In this document: piece after piece, positions 12,563-26,500 of the stretch
Layout: the number at the start of each line of letters is the position of its first letter
How positions within the stretch are numbered: position 1 is the first letter of the stretch
NCBI GenBank assembly: GCA_030386875.1
Contig: CM059558.1
Location: 13,395,752-13,459,751 of the forward strand
Length of the DNA stretch: 64,000 nucleotides
Direction: 5' to 3'
From: Morinoia aosen
Lineage: Eukaryota > Arthropoda > Malacostraca > Amphipoda > Talitridae
Program-made: the position numbers and the translations under genes
Notes under the pieces: model-generated
Told to the model about the DNA's origin: nothing
What the model saw: only the letters and a program-made list of their open reading frames with translations
Database searches by the model: none

Positions 12563-14760
12563 ACAATCTGTCTCACAATAACCATTAAAATTTTAGGAAA
12601 ATTTTTTTCGAGAAGAATTTCAACACTGCCTACATAGAGTTATCACAGCATTTCCATGTTAAGCTGTTTTCGGTGTCGCGCGATACGAGTATAAATTTTA
12701 TTTAAACGCAAAAAGTGTACTGAAGGTAGTGTAAAATAATGCTATTCTGCCCACAACAGTGCCTTTTTTATCTTCAGTATTTTAAAGTTAAATACTCTAA
12801 TACTTTCTTAAGCATGAAGTGTTGAGTTCTTCGGAGTAAGCTTGAAATTGCGTACAAAATATGTTTTAGGATATTCAGAAGAAAAACGTTGCTTTATATT
12901 TTTTTTTACAAAAAATTCGAGACATCAATACCTTGAAATTTGCGACAAAAGTTAAAAATTTACATCTGTTTGCAGCACAAACCATGAATAAATTCAAGTT
13001 TTCTCAAATCAAATTAGAATTGAATTTGGGATACCAACATCAAGCGAAATTTTACGCATGTTACCTTTACGTTTAGGAAAGTGACATCAACTTTAAAGTT
13101 GCTCAGATCATTGCGAAACATTCTGACCTCTTTTTCGAGCAATATAATTGCGCAGCTGTACAGCACTAATATTAACTTCAAATGTAAGGTGAATTAATTA
13201 CATTAGAACCTTTAGAAGCTGAAGTAGCAACAGCCACCAGCTGTGCTGCAGAACGAAATTGTCCACTCACTTTTCCAACATGTTGGTATTCATTCGATTG
13301 GTATTCATTCGATGCTAACCACTAGCTCCATAGAACATGATAAGCGACGCTATCTCATGGCTCCAAATTTAAATAAGCCAGCAGGAGCTCTTTCAAAACT
13401 GATCTCAAAACGATCGGAGACTGTTGGTGTGGTGACATCAGTAAAAAGAACTGACTTAACCCAGCGCACATCGAAAATGATTCGTTCCACACTTCTGAAT
13501 GATGTTCTCAATAATTCGTTAAGGAAAGTGGTTAGATTTCTGTGCTAAGAACATTTCTTTTACAGAAACCTAAGAATTCAAAGATCCCGCGACTGAGCTT
13601 TTAAACTTCAGGTGGGTTTTTGCTGGGACGCTCCATGGGAGGCAATAACTTACGTATTAATCAGTCAGAACGTATCGAGGCACAAGCAACACTAAAAACA
13701 GGGAGAATATTTTTTAAATGCAGTCAATATACTAAAATAAAACTGGTCTAAAAAACTCAGCGGGAAGTATTATTCGTTGATGCAGAAAGCCACTTCTGAA
13801 ATTGAAATTGGAAGGGTGGCAAAAATTTCTACAATGTGCCTGCTTCTCCACAGAATTTAAAGAAAACTAAAAATCTGCGCACAAGGTTGCTTTTAAATAA
13901 ACTTACTTAAAATCGAACGGATTACAAACAGTTGCAATGAAAATGCTTTAAAAATACAAAAAAAAACTTGAATTCTTCCTACATAAGATTTTGTCAGATG
14001 CGCACGTTGTGGTCGCGAGAGGCAGGTTATTGCGGTAGAGGAAACAATGTAGGCGTAATTCTATGGGGAAAATACACCTCCCCGAGTCAATTATATTAAG
14101 CTTCTGATTTTCGTCAGAGTTGTCCAGAAATCTAACGTTGCAAACATGCGAGTTTACTGAAATAAATTATATAGATCATGTTAAGTTCCAGGCTAATAGA
14201 AACGAAAAGAGCTTGCTTCTAGAAAAATTTTCACCAATTTGTTACTTTCAAAATATTTAATTTTGAATGGTTTCAATAATAAGCACACTCGGTAATTGGA
14301 AGATTATACCATCGGATCCAGGCGATTCATCAGGATTCAAATTCTAAAATTAGTCCATGTTTCGCCTCTGAGAGGGTAACATGATGGCTTCAAAACGTGT
14401 CGTGAGGTTTTTTGTAGAAATAAAATAATTACGAACTACTTGAAAGACTATAAGCATATCACGAGTGAAGAAATATACTATGGAAATAACTCTGATGACT
14501 TAGGTAATACAAAGAGTATGAATAAAAGCGTGGTCGAATTTTTTAATGAGGACAAGAGTAAGCCGCGGTCTGGTAGCCAACCGTCTGTAGAAACGAAGAA
14601 ATCATTGCTAATTCTTCGAATTATGAAGGAAAGGTAAACAAAAATTAAAGCAAGATGTGCATAGAAAGCTGCAAGTTTACCAATCCCAACAAAAAATCAT
14701 TCAGAGCCCATAATCAAGAAAGAAACGCACTCCGAACGAGCTCAATATTTTCGTAACATG
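12036..14760. other. AT-rich intergenic stretch without a supported gene
   Basis: A (TTTC)n microsatellite lies at 12522-12562. Frames of up to about 100 codons (for example 13243-13548) show no domain, no homologous phrase and no splice signals that would place them in a gene. Confidence 0.5.
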
Positions 14761-14764
14761 TGTC

Positions 14765-15000
14765 GCGATACGTGAAAGTTGGGTTACTAATCACGTACGC
14801 AGGAGAGGATTTTCAACCCCTGAATAATTAATTAACAATGTACACCTTTGTGTTCGCGTGAATACTACATAAAAGCATGGACAATAAAAGAATTAAAGAT
14901 TAACATGGGTTTTATTTTAAGATGAACACGGGAAATTTTTGCACAGGGAATATTTTAACGAAATAATAAAAATGCGCACCAGTGCACTAATGTAAGATGC
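14765..15000 (+). repeat. LTR-like segment with AATAAA, copy 2
   Basis: Sister of 3725-3965: shared CGATAC start, ACAATAAAAGAAT block and gattaacatg block. A second AATAA follows near the end. The relation is visible but diverged; boundaries are approximate. Confidence 0.35.
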
Positions 15001-15407
15001 TTATGATTTAACGTCATGACAGTTTATCCGGCACAATGCGATAACTACACCTTGGCTACATAGAATCTCTTGGTTACTATCAAACAGGGAATTTTGCACC
15101 ATGAAGGAAAATTATAAACATGAAATGAATATCCCTGGCTAGCGCACACATGAAATAAATGGTTATGCCAAAAAGAATAGAACCTTGACTCACAGCAAGG
15201 TGTCAAATATAGAATGCTTCGCATTATACACAACACAGAATTCGAACATGAGCCAATTGCCCGCATCACACAAATCACATTTGATTCCGCGCCGCTCGGA
15301 ACGCACTATTCCATGTGCTGGCTGTGCTAGAACTTTCACACTTAAAGATCACTTTTCTGAGTTCCAAACCAGTAGTTTGGCCTAAACCCTTTCTTGCAAT
15401 TGTAGAT

Positions 15408-15520
15408 CACGATGAATTAACACACTTCCAATACTGCTTGAGAATTCACGCAGTGCAGCTCAGACGATGAATTAACACACTCCCAATGCTGCTTGAGAAT
15501 TCACGTAGTGCAGATCAGAC
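15408..15520. repeat. Two-copy tandem duplication, period about 56 bp
   Basis: Both copies read acgatgaattaacacac then gcttgagaattcacg(c/t)agt. Four or five differences separate them. Confidence 0.85.
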
Positions 15521-15999
15521 CGTCCCACGGTCCCGAAGTTCCTTCGCCCCGCGGTCCCGAAGTTCCTTCCTCGTCAGCCGGCCATAGTGCGGGAGCGCCA
15601 TACTCAGCCCCATTTCAAACTCTGAATTCCGAGTCTGCTTGACCACTGCAGGACTCGTAGTGGCGGCATCATTGTAGACTCTGAAGGGGGTGCGGCTTCA
15701 ATATTTTCTCGCTGAAGTTGCTTGTGCGCCCGGAACTGATTACTAATATTCCGAATTCTCTCCGGGGCATGGTTGCTATGTTGATGCTGGACGATTCCAC
15801 CATAAAGCTGAGGTGTTTCGAGCAGTCGTGTTGCAAAATTGGAGCTTCGACGAATTATGATGGCCGACGTTGCCTTTCTTGAAAATTTCGATGTGCTCAG
15901 ATATTCGATTTGTTGATTATGTTGGAGGCACACCAGCAGTGCGCCGGCGTGCCTGTTTGCGTGCCCCTCAGATACGTGCACCTCTTCCGCACTCGCTTC

Positions 16000-16212
16000 C
16001 ACCAAAAAGAACCACGATTATCCTCGTCTCACTCCTTTTATGTGTGTCGCCTCTTTCTTTCTCGAAGGATCTGGATTCTTCCAAGCTACAGAGAAAGTCA
16101 CGCTTCCATCAAAAAGAACCCCAATTATCCTCGTCTCACTCCTTTTATGTGTGTCGCCTCTTTCTTTCTCGAAGGATCTGGATTCTTCCAAGCTACAGAG
16201 AAAGTCACTCGA
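16000..16212. repeat. Two-copy tandem duplication, period about 104 bp
   Basis: Each copy includes ctcgtctcactccttttatg and cgaaggatctggattcttcc and ends with gagaaagtca. The copies are almost identical. The overlapping open frames on both strands are by-products of the repeat. Confidence 0.88.
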
Positions 16213-16899
16213 TTTTCTCAATTTTGATTCGTTGGAAACATGCCGGTCCTGAAGTTTTGCCAATGATTGGTTCGCGCTCGACACACCTCCACGTGTGATG
16301 TCTTCGCGAGCTCTCTTGATTGGCCCGTGTGTTGCGGCCCTCTCTTTATCCCTCACCCCTTCGAAGTTCCCCCTCGCACTCGCGGCGCTGTCTCCCATTC
16401 TCACGCCTATATCGGCGCCGGCTTAACGGTCTAACATTCCTTTGTCGTAGCCCAGCAGAATGTTATATACGCAACATGTTTTAAATATGTTGTAGATTTA
16501 CGGGATTCAGCCAAAAAAGATTATCACGTAAAAATAAAAATATCATCTAATATGAACACAGCTTTCCGTGATTAAGCCAAAAACATGTCATGTGATATAA
16601 ACATACATACTTCGTAACACATGAGTTGTTGTACACCATCATGAAACAGTAAAGGAGAAGCTTAAACAAAGATGAATCCGTAACTTCCAATGTGAAATAG
16701 TTAAAAATTCAAGGACCACCAGTGCACAGTTCTCAAATAACAATAATTATTATAATTAATGATCTCTTTTATTCGATATTTTTTAATGCTGTTCAGTAAA
16801 AACCTTGGGCTCTAATTATCAGTTTGTGCCGAAATTTCTAACTATTTTTATGAAATGAATAAAAATATCAAAAAATCATAAAGGTTTTATACAATTTTT

Positions 16900-17400
16900 G
16901 AGCGATATTTTGCGACAAAAATGTGTGTTTTATCACTTTATGTCACAAATATTGTGCATTTCTCGCATCCAATAATCGAAGCGAGTTCGTTAGAACAAGT
17001 CTGACACGTTTTTTTTCACAATATCACGAAGTTAGTTGTCGAAAAAGTCGTAGGGGTACTCCCATGTGATATTTTCCAGCAAAAACCTGAGTTGTATCTT
17101 CTTATAATACAATTAAAGTGCATTTCTCGCATTAAATAATCAAAATAATGTCGTTAGAACAGGATTGACAAGTTTTTTTTCGATATCAAGAAATAAGTTT
17201 TCTAGAAAAATCGTAGGGGTACCCCGTTACGATATTTTCCAAGGATATACTGCATCAAAAATACACATTTTATCAATTTTTATTACAAATAGAGTGCATT
17301 TCTCGCATTTAATAACAAAAATGAGTTCGTTAGAACAGGATTGACTGGGTCTTTTGAATACTTTACGAAGTAAGATTTCTGTAAAAAAATCGTAAGGGTT
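16900..17400. repeat. Three-copy tandem repeat beyond the MMP stop codon
   Basis: Three diverged copies of 140-180 bases share gtgcatttctcgcat, tcgttagaacagg and aatcgtaggggtac. They lie just downstream of the MMP stop on the minus strand, so they may form its 3' untranslated region. TTTATT at 17279-17284 (AATAAA on the minus strand) is a candidate polyadenylation signal. Confidence 0.65.
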
Positions 17401-17433
17401 TTTATCTGTTTCTTTTTATCTCTCTTCCTCCTG

Positions 17434-17577
17434 TCACGGCTGTGAGGGAAGGGGCGGCTGCAGGTCGGTGTCGCAGATATCGGGCCAGCGCAGCCTCACC
17501 AGGTAGGGACCCTTGATGATGTTGGTGCGGTGGGGGTCAAGGGGGTGGTAGGACACCACGTGCCAGTATTGTCGATC
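17434..17577 (-). CDS. MMP exon 15: last hemopexin blade and stop
   Basis: Acceptor ttgttgccag at 17578-17587, phase 0. Encodes residues 1556-1602, beginning DRQYWHVVSYHPLD and including WPDIC, whose Cys1590 should pair with Cys1340 to close the propeller. The protein ends DLQPPLPSQP then TGA, with no membrane helix or GPI signal, which agrees with N-terminal anchoring. Confidence 0.93.
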   Translation of the reverse strand, partial: DRQYWHVVSYHPLDPHRTNIIKGPYLVRLRWPDICDTDLQPPLPSQP

Positions 17578-20500
17578 CTGGCAACAAATTTCTTCAAAAT
17601 GAAACATCTTTTAAATGGAACGCTTTTAAAGTGACTCATTTTTTAAAATTCAAAGTTTTTTTTAATAAAACATATATAAAATAGAAAACCTTTAAACATT
17701 TTAAAAATGGAAAACCCTCAAAGCGAAACATTTTTAAACTGGAAAACCTTCCGAATAGAGCATTTTTAAACTGAAATATTTTATGAACGAAACTTTTTTA
17801 AGTGAAATATTTTTAAAATTGAAAATCCTTAAAATGAGACATTTTCAAATTAAAACATATTAGAAATGGTATATTATTGAGACAAAACATTTTTAGAATG
17901 AAACTTCTTCAAAATGGAACATATAACACTATTTATACACGTAAACTATTATATATATAACACTATTTTAACACGTAAAATTTTCAGGATAGAATATCTT
18001 CAATATGAAATGCCTGTAAACTGAAACATTATGTAAAGTGACTAGTCATGACTACAAACCATCTTAAATTTGAAATGTTTCCAAAATGAAACATGAAACA
18101 TTATGAAAACGTGTAATCTCAACTGAGTGTTTCATTTACCGCAGGGGTTCACATCCTGGGGTACATGAACTCCTAGGTGTAGATTTGCTTATATGAAGGG
18201 ATTCATTTCATCTTAAACACGAAAAAAGAATAATATGACTATATGTTATTTATTTTCATATATATATATCTCACTGAATTTTTTGTCAAATAGAGGGACA
18301 TCCCCATTTGTCTAAATACTGAATGAGTAAATGTTAACGAGAGAAAGGAGAAATAGATTTATACGTTATTAATTTTCAAATACTCATGTATAATTTACAT
18401 ATTTTATTGAATATATTTTTCTAGTAGGGGGACATGCCCATATGTCGAAACATTGAGGGGGTACAAGGTTAAAGAAAAGTTGGGAACTCCTAATCTAGCA
18501 GATCGCTCACTTGGACGATAACCAGCATGATATATCACTGAATAATTTCTTTCAAACAGGGGTTCATGCCCAAATGTCGAAAGACTGAGAGGGGACAAGG
18601 TTAAATTAAAGAAAAGTTGGCAACCCATAATTTAGCAGATCACTCACTTTGACGATAACCAGCACCATATATTACTGAATAATTTATTTCTTCCCAAAAG
18701 GGAGACATGCCCATAAGTCATAATACTGAAGAGGTACAAGGTCAAAGAAAAGTTGGGAGCCCCTAATCTAGCAGATCATTCACCTTGTTTTGGAAATAAA
18801 CGGTTTTTCTTGACGATAACCAGAACCTTATATTTTTTTAAATAGGGGTGCATGCTTATAAGTAGAAACACTGAAGGGGAACTCCTAAGGAAAGTTGTGA
18901 AACCTCACTTTAGCAGCCCATTCACCTTGACGATGACCAGCATCTGGTGGTGATAGGAGTAGTAGACTGCGTCCAGCCTGGCCGGGAGAGGTTGGGTTGT
19001 AGGGTCGGCAGGTCGGAACTCGTCGCTCAGGAGACGAGGGTAGCCGGGCAAACAACAGCCTGTCTTGCCGGCACTCACATTGTAGCCAAATACCTGCACA
19101 TTTCAGATTGATTTCAATGAGTATTATAGCCAAACATCTACACATTTCCGAGTGGTTTCAATGAGTATTATAGCCAAACATCTGCACGTTTGCAACGGGT
19201 TTCAATGAGTTTTGCTGTATAGGAGCTTCTCATAAATGTATTTGATTACTTCAATCAGGCACGTATGCGAAATACGTCCGTATACATTGTATAGGTAACT
19301 TGAAGTGAGTTGACAAAATGTTTTTGGGTGTGAACAGCTATCTCATAAATTGTTGATTGAATTAAATTGTATAATCGCAATTCTGCTCCTTATGCAAAAA
19401 TATTACAATCCTGGCAGACTGCAGAAAAGGTTTATTCATTGTTTGGTCATATATCCTCTAGCACGGGCAAGGAATTTATCGACTGAAGTGTCCAACGTCA
19501 TATGAGATTTCTTCGACTTGAGTCTTGTTCCATGACTGCCTCGTAATCATTCAGAAGATTTCCGAAACAAATACATGCTTCACTAAATCTCTCACATTCC
19601 TATCTAGTACACCATTTTACACATTCACATACTATATGACAAACAATTAAGTTTACTACATGACATAAAAATTTTTTGATGGAATAGTTTCAAGTTTGAG
19701 AAAATTACGATTTTACCAAATTGTTCTTGAAGACGTATAGGTTCTCATCTCTTTTGTCGAAGAACGCAGCGTCGATATTGATAGGAAGGTGCTTCAAATG
19801 CCGCTTTTTCTTCCGTGACCGCCTGGCGTCCCGAGGAGACCGCCGACGGTGGGAAACATGGCGGCCAACTTTAGGGGATCTGAAATCGTGGGCAATTCTT
19901 CTTGGATATCCTTCCATAATTTTCTCGTGAACAGGGTCGTAAGCGTAGTAGAGCGCTCCTGAGGGTGAAATAAAAATTAAATGACGATCCCGGCCTGCGC
20001 AAATGGGGAAAATGTGTTTCTGTACGAGTAGCACCATAGGCACAATTGATTTGTCCAACTTATCTATACGCTGCAATGACATCAAACACAGCTCATTTTC
20101 CAATCCATTACGAAAAATGAAAGAAAAGAAAGAAAAACTGTCTTTCAAAAAAAGGTTGATGCATGAAATGCACGACTTCAATGTGAATTTTAAATATTTC
20201 TTAGTACAAAGGTCAAAAATTGATCGTCATTTCCGCAGGAATGGATTTGGGACATAAGACAAATATCCCCTCTTGTCCTCCAGTTGTTCCAATAAAAATG
20301 AATTCACAAGCGACCTGAAATCAAACGTAAAAATGAAATGTAGAACATTATCGAGACAGTAGAAAAATATCCGGGTATGGCAGAAAATAAAAAAATTCGC
20401 CCTCAATGCATTTTTCATTAAACGCCCTTAATACATTTTGATCAACTCCTCTCAGAATATATTTCCTAAGGAAACTGTTTTCGGTGGAGCGTCTGAAGGT

Positions 20501-23500
20501 TTCGGTGGTTTGAAAAACTCTACATTAAAATAAAAATTCTGGTTGAATTTTTTCAGCAAAATTCAACATAATCAGTTATCTTAGAGAAAGACACATTGTC
20601 GTCCTTTAATCACTTGATGGAAAAAACGTTCCTAGGAAATTCCGAAAGGTACCCGTAATTGCTTTTTTTCGAACAAGCAAAAAGTATGAGACAATCAAAT
20701 ATACACCTATTTGGTTTCCCTTGTTTCAGAAACCCTTAAATTTTGGTGCAACAACATTCACCTGTGAAGAAAAGTTTGATGTCAGATTGTGGCGACCAGA
20801 TATAAACAGTGCACTTTTTTCGAACAAGCGGGAAGTATGAGAAAATCAAATGGACACCAATAAACTTTTCTATTACCACAGTTTTAGTAATTATTTAAAT
20901 TTTTTATTACAATATTCACCTTTGAAGAAAAGTTTGATGTCAGATTGAGGCGTCCAGATGTGGACGGCGGCATCTAGCGAATCTGGCAACCCTGCCCAGC
21001 CTGCTCGCGTCAGCACAGGGTCTCCGGGCCGACATCGGTGGCGGCTGCTCAAGGGTGGATTTTGAACTCGTTAACCGCCATGGGTTTATGCACACTTCGA
21101 CCGCAACGTGCGCTACCGGTGGCCACGGAGGTGATTTTCATAATGCTTTAGAATGATCAGGAGTAGTAAGCTCAATTTTCGTAAATAAAATATTAAAGCT
21201 AAATGATGAATGATCCATTAAATGTTTTCTATTTCTCAGAATTGCAAGCCACAATTAATTTCAAATTTCAGTGAAATATTGAACTTTAGAGTAACTAATT
21301 GTGGTCTAAGTGTTAAACTAAATTTCAATACTCGACTCAAATTTAATATCAATTGTAGTAAACAATTTTTAAAACAGCAAACATGAGCTGGGTCGTGCTT
21401 TCACTTAGTTTTGATTGAGTGAGAAGTGAGTTTGTGACTGGTTGTCGGTCAGCAGCATTATGAAAATTCCCTCCGTGTACCACCGGTGGTTCACATGGCG
21501 GTTAATTTTCCAAGATGTGGCGGCCTTAATTCTCCTGAATCGACCACGCTCTGAAGAGTACTAAGCAGCCCTGCAGTATCCTTTGGCAAGTTACGTGGCT
21601 AAGCCAAATCAGAAGAACTAACGCTGTCAGATGTGCTGCAACGAAAATTTGTTAAATTATTGATCGCGTCATTGTAAAAATCGGGTTGCAGAAATAATTT
21701 TTCAGCTTCTTAACCTAAGTGAGGGGAGTGAGGGGAGAGGAAGCTCAGTGAATAGAAGAGTTCCTCTCTTGGCTCCCCAATCTGTTATCTCCGTTTGCAA
21801 TTATCACCAAAGTGCTGCGGTCTGGTGAAAACGTCGCGGGTGCCGAACTGGGATCGATATAGGGTCTTCTACATCGTTTGAAGTCTAATGCTCAACCATC
21901 CGCGGTGGTTGCCGGTGGTTGTAATAATGGTAGGATGAGTACACAAATGCTGATGATAGACAGTTGAAGAAACAGGATAGCTTAGCAGTTGAGCTTCAGA
22001 AGATTTCAGTTATTCGATTTTCAAAGAATTCTATTCGAAGTTATGTCGCCACTCAGTAGAACAGAGTTATACCGTTATTCAGTCGTGTATTTACATTAAA
22101 GTTTTGTTTGTTTCACCCTCCGTGTCACCTGTTATCGTACGTCCAGTAGTGGTCGCCACTCACCTGTTGTCGTACATCCAGTAATGGTCGCCTCGAAAGA
22201 AAAATGTAGTGTAGACAAATGATTCTTCATTCTTTCTTGTGACAAGATCAAAAATTGTGTTGAACCTGCAAAAGAGAGGCGTAAATCAGCGGTTTATTCA
22301 ATATCTCGCGATTAAATTGTTTTGCCGTACTTGCCTTTTGTTATGTAGCCTGTTTGTGCATCTACTTGCAAGTGGCATCTTCAGCGTAGAGCAGCTCTCA
22401 CGCTAAATTCAGGTGTAGGTATATTACAAAAATGTAATCCACTTGAGACAAGATTGGTTTTCCGTATGAGACCGTGAACCCTTAAATTAAAAACATTTTT
22501 CACAATTCGACTCACAGGTTCGAGAGAGGCTGTTACAGCAAAGGAAGCATTGGATCAATAATTAAATTGTGTTCTGAAAAGACTTCATCCAGTTTTAAGG
22601 CCGAAATTCAATTCTTTGTGTCTCACTCAGGTTCAAGTTCAACGAATGAACAACCGAAAAAAAAACAATGAAGAAAAAGAAAGAAAAAAGAAAAACAGTT
22701 TATTTTCAATGAAATTCAATCATGAAATGTTGGACATTGGTTTTAAAAAATATCTTAATTTTCGCATCATTACATATTGGTATCGTAATACCCATGTAAA
22801 ATGTCGAAAAAAAAAAGATTGACAGAAAAGCACAAGAAAAATGAGTTCTCTTCGTTATGTAGTCTGATTTTGGTAGTGCATTCAAATATAAGTAACTAAG
22901 AAGACAGTCCTCGTGACGCTTATCTGGAAAATATTTTGTTAGCGCGTACTTATTTTGAAATAAAAAATTCTATTTCCAACAGAGAACATGCAGGAAATGT
23001 CTTACAATAATGAGATTAAAAATGCCTTAAAGTAAAGGTCCCAAATTCTTGAACACATTTTAATAGGTTTCGCAATAGCCGCTTCAACGGCTGTTTAGGC
23101 CAAAATGAGACGAAACATCCAATGTGGTCCTTGGTTAGTTAACTCTAAATTTGAAAAGACACAAACAGAAGTAGCACAAACATTTGACTGGCCACATAAA
23201 CATTCACATGCTCAGCCTCGCACCCCTAAGAAAGAAAAAGGAAAAACAATTTGTTTCCAACAAGGATGATAAAACCCTTCATTGGTTTTTGAATTGCCTT
23301 ACCATAAAGATCTTTAGTTGAAAAACTTATGGTTAAAGAACGCCTGCTTGTCCTCACGAAGACAAACGCTTGTCTTCTCAAAGACAAACACTGGGCCCCA
23401 CCAACACCAACATGCCCCACCAACACCAACACGCCCCACCAACACCAACACGCCCCACCAACACCAACACTAGGCCACACCAACACCAACACGCCCCACC

Positions 23501-26500
23501 AACACCAACACGCCCCACCAACACCAACACGCCCCACCAACACCAACACTAGGCCACACCAACACCCACCTGCCGCTGCAGTGCCCATATATGGCCTGCA
23601 CAAGCCGCCGGTCCTCATCGTCCAGCTCCAGTTCGTTGCCCCAGGTCTGGGGGATGAAATGTCACTGAGGCGCACACTTGGGGAGGACAGGTAATTGTGA
23701 ATTGTTTTCCCGAAATTGGCATCCCAATTTTCTGTAAAACACATAAATTTTTGGATTTATCTATCCGACTCGCGCGCCGTCATAACACATAAGTTCACCC
23801 ACTTGTAACTTTCGAAATAATGAACCTATCGATTTAAAATTACTCTCAAACAAAAGATTGTTTTAATCTATCGTTTCAATTACAATTTTAAGTCGATAGG
23901 TGCATTATTTTGAGAGTTACAAGTGAGTGAACGTTTGTGTTGCATTAGTGGCAGGGATAATCTGGAACTTGAACTTGAAGTTGAGGGCCGACAGTGTCGG
24001 AGCCTTTGTGACGGCCTACAATTCCCTTCTCAATACTTACAAAAATCCCACAAAAGAGTTCAGCGCCTGTGTATCAGACTTGTCCAACAAACTACTCAGG
24101 GTCCACCAATCCTTGTCACAAGCTGCCATTGGACAGCATCACTGGGATAACCGGTACGTCAAAATACCATCCCCAGGGAAAAGATCCAAACAAGATCCAA
24201 ACAAGCTCACCTGGCTGTAAATGGCGTACATAACGGAGGCATTCCGCTGCACGTGGCGCAGGCCCAGCACGTGGCCGATCTCATGTACAGCCACCTGCCG
24301 ATATGTCCAGCTGGTAGTGTGCACTTGCAACTTAAAGAGGACTTTGAAAGTTAGCTTCGACTTTAGAAGTCCGTGGAAGCTCTTAAACTTAGTGTGGGTT
24401 TCGAAAGTTATAGTGAGTTTTGAAATTTAGAGCGAACTTTGAAAGTTGGTGTGGACTTCGAAAGTAAGTGTGAGACTTTGGAAGTTAGTGTAAGCTCTGA
24501 AACTCAGCATGGGTTTTGAAAGTTAGAGTCTGTTTTGAAAGTGAGCGTGGGTCTTAAAATTTAATATAGATTTTTAAGCTATTGTGGACTTTTAAAGTTA
24601 GTGTAACTTTGAAAGTTAGTTTGGACTTTTACAGTTTATGTGAACTTTAGAAGTTGGCGTTTATTTTGAAAGTAAACGGGCTTCGAAAGTAAGTGCAGAC
24701 CTTTGAAGTTGGTGTGAAGTTAGAAAGTTAGTTTGGACTTTGAACCCTGGGCCCGAAGATGAGGTGTAAGGTAAGCCCCGGCACCTTCTGATGAAAGAAA
24801 TAACTAAAGCTACTCTAATGCAACATAAATCAGCTGTGTTTCATGTTCAGGAGAGAAACGGTGACACCGTGAATGAATGTTTAAGTGAACTTTCAAAGTT
24901 AGCTTGGACTTTAGAAGTTAGTGTAAGCTCTCTGCAAACTTAGTAAGGGTTTTGGAAGTTAGCGTTGACAAATCACTACGATTTAGAGCAGGGTTTCTCA
25001 ACCGGGGGTACATGTACCCCTAGGCCTACATTTAACATACTTTATATGTTAAAATATACAATATATATACATACATACAACCGTATAAATATATATAATA
25101 ATTAATCATTGTGTGTATTTTTAGTTTCTTAAACCTTTAACTGTGATGGGGGCACATGAAGATATACCATCAAACTAAGGGGGTACACGACAATAGAAAG
25201 GTTGAGAAGCCCTGATCTAGAGAGAGCATAGAAAGCATTTCTATTAGTTGCGCTTCAGTAACAATCGTGTCACACAAATATTTTCTCAAATGATATGCCA
25301 AAAACACGTCGATAATTTTTGCGCTTGGTTTTTAAAGCAAATGATGGTGTCCGATTGGAAACATGAACTAAATACGCTAAGAAAATGCTAAGCTGGTTGC
25401 TTTGAGAATCCAAATGCCAGTGTTGGGCGTTATGCTGAGTTTGGCATCTGAAAAATCCCTATGTCAACGTCTGACACTATACATGTATGCTGAACTTGGT
25501 ACATACAGTATCCCTTTGTCAACGTCGGACTCTACAGTATACGTACTAAAGTTGATATCTGAAGAATACCCGAGCTAACGTATGACACTATACTGAGCTT
25601 AGTACCTGCAGTACGCCATTTCTAGCATCAGGCACTATACTGACTTAATATCAGGAGATACTCCTCGCTAACATGGAGCACTATACTCAACTTGGTCCCT
25701 GCAACATCCCTATGCCAACATCAGGCAATACAATGAACTTAATTTGGAGAGAACGGTATTTACTGCAATAGATTACACAGAACTTTATACCTGCAGTATC
25801 CCAGAGCCCGCTTCATGGCACTACACTGAAGTTGATATTTACAGTATCCCATTGCTACGCTCGTGTACCATACTGAACTTGATATCTGGAGACATCGGCA
25901 TTATACTGAACATGATATTGCCTAATTAATGATTAGGTAATATCATGAGATACTCCCTAATTAATGTGGTACACTGCACTGAACATAGTACCTGCAGTAT
26001 GTCAGTATCAACATCTTGCAAGATGCCTATAGTTGAAATGGTACACTACACTGCACGCAGTACCTGCAGTATGCCGGTGCTCACATCAGGCACTACACTG
26101 CACGCAGTACCTGCAGCATACCAGTGCCCACATCAGGCCCTACACTGCACGCAGTACCTGCAGTATACCAGTGCTCACATCAGGCACTACACTGCACGCA
26201 GTACCTGCAGTATACCAGTGCCCACATCAGGCACTATACTGCACGCAGTACCTGCAGTATACCAGTGCCGACATCAGGCCCTACACTGCACGCAGTACCT
26301 GCAGTATACCAGTGCCCACATCAGGCACTATACTGCACGCAGTACCTGCAGTATACCAGTGCCGACATCAGGCCCTATATCTATAACTTATGTGGCACAC
26401 TACACTGCACTCTGTACCTGCAGTATACCAGTGCCCACATCAGGCACTATACTGAGGGGGTCGTCATCATCGAGGTGGATCTGGGCATGCGCTGGGAGGT

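Noticed and set aside
16018..16404. A 128-codon minus-strand frame
   Set aside because: It crosses the 104-base tandem duplication and has no domain, splice signal or homologous phrase.
23226..23744. Long Val/Gly/Trp/Cys-rich and Asn/Thr/Pro-rich frames on both strands
   Set aside because: They run through an 18-base minisatellite whose period is a multiple of three, so every frame stays open. The real coding there is the 77-base MMP exon 10.
26045..26460. Regular direct repeats resembling a CRISPR array
   Set aside because: The repeats are contiguous without unique spacers, there is no cas gene, and the locus is an intron of an animal gene.
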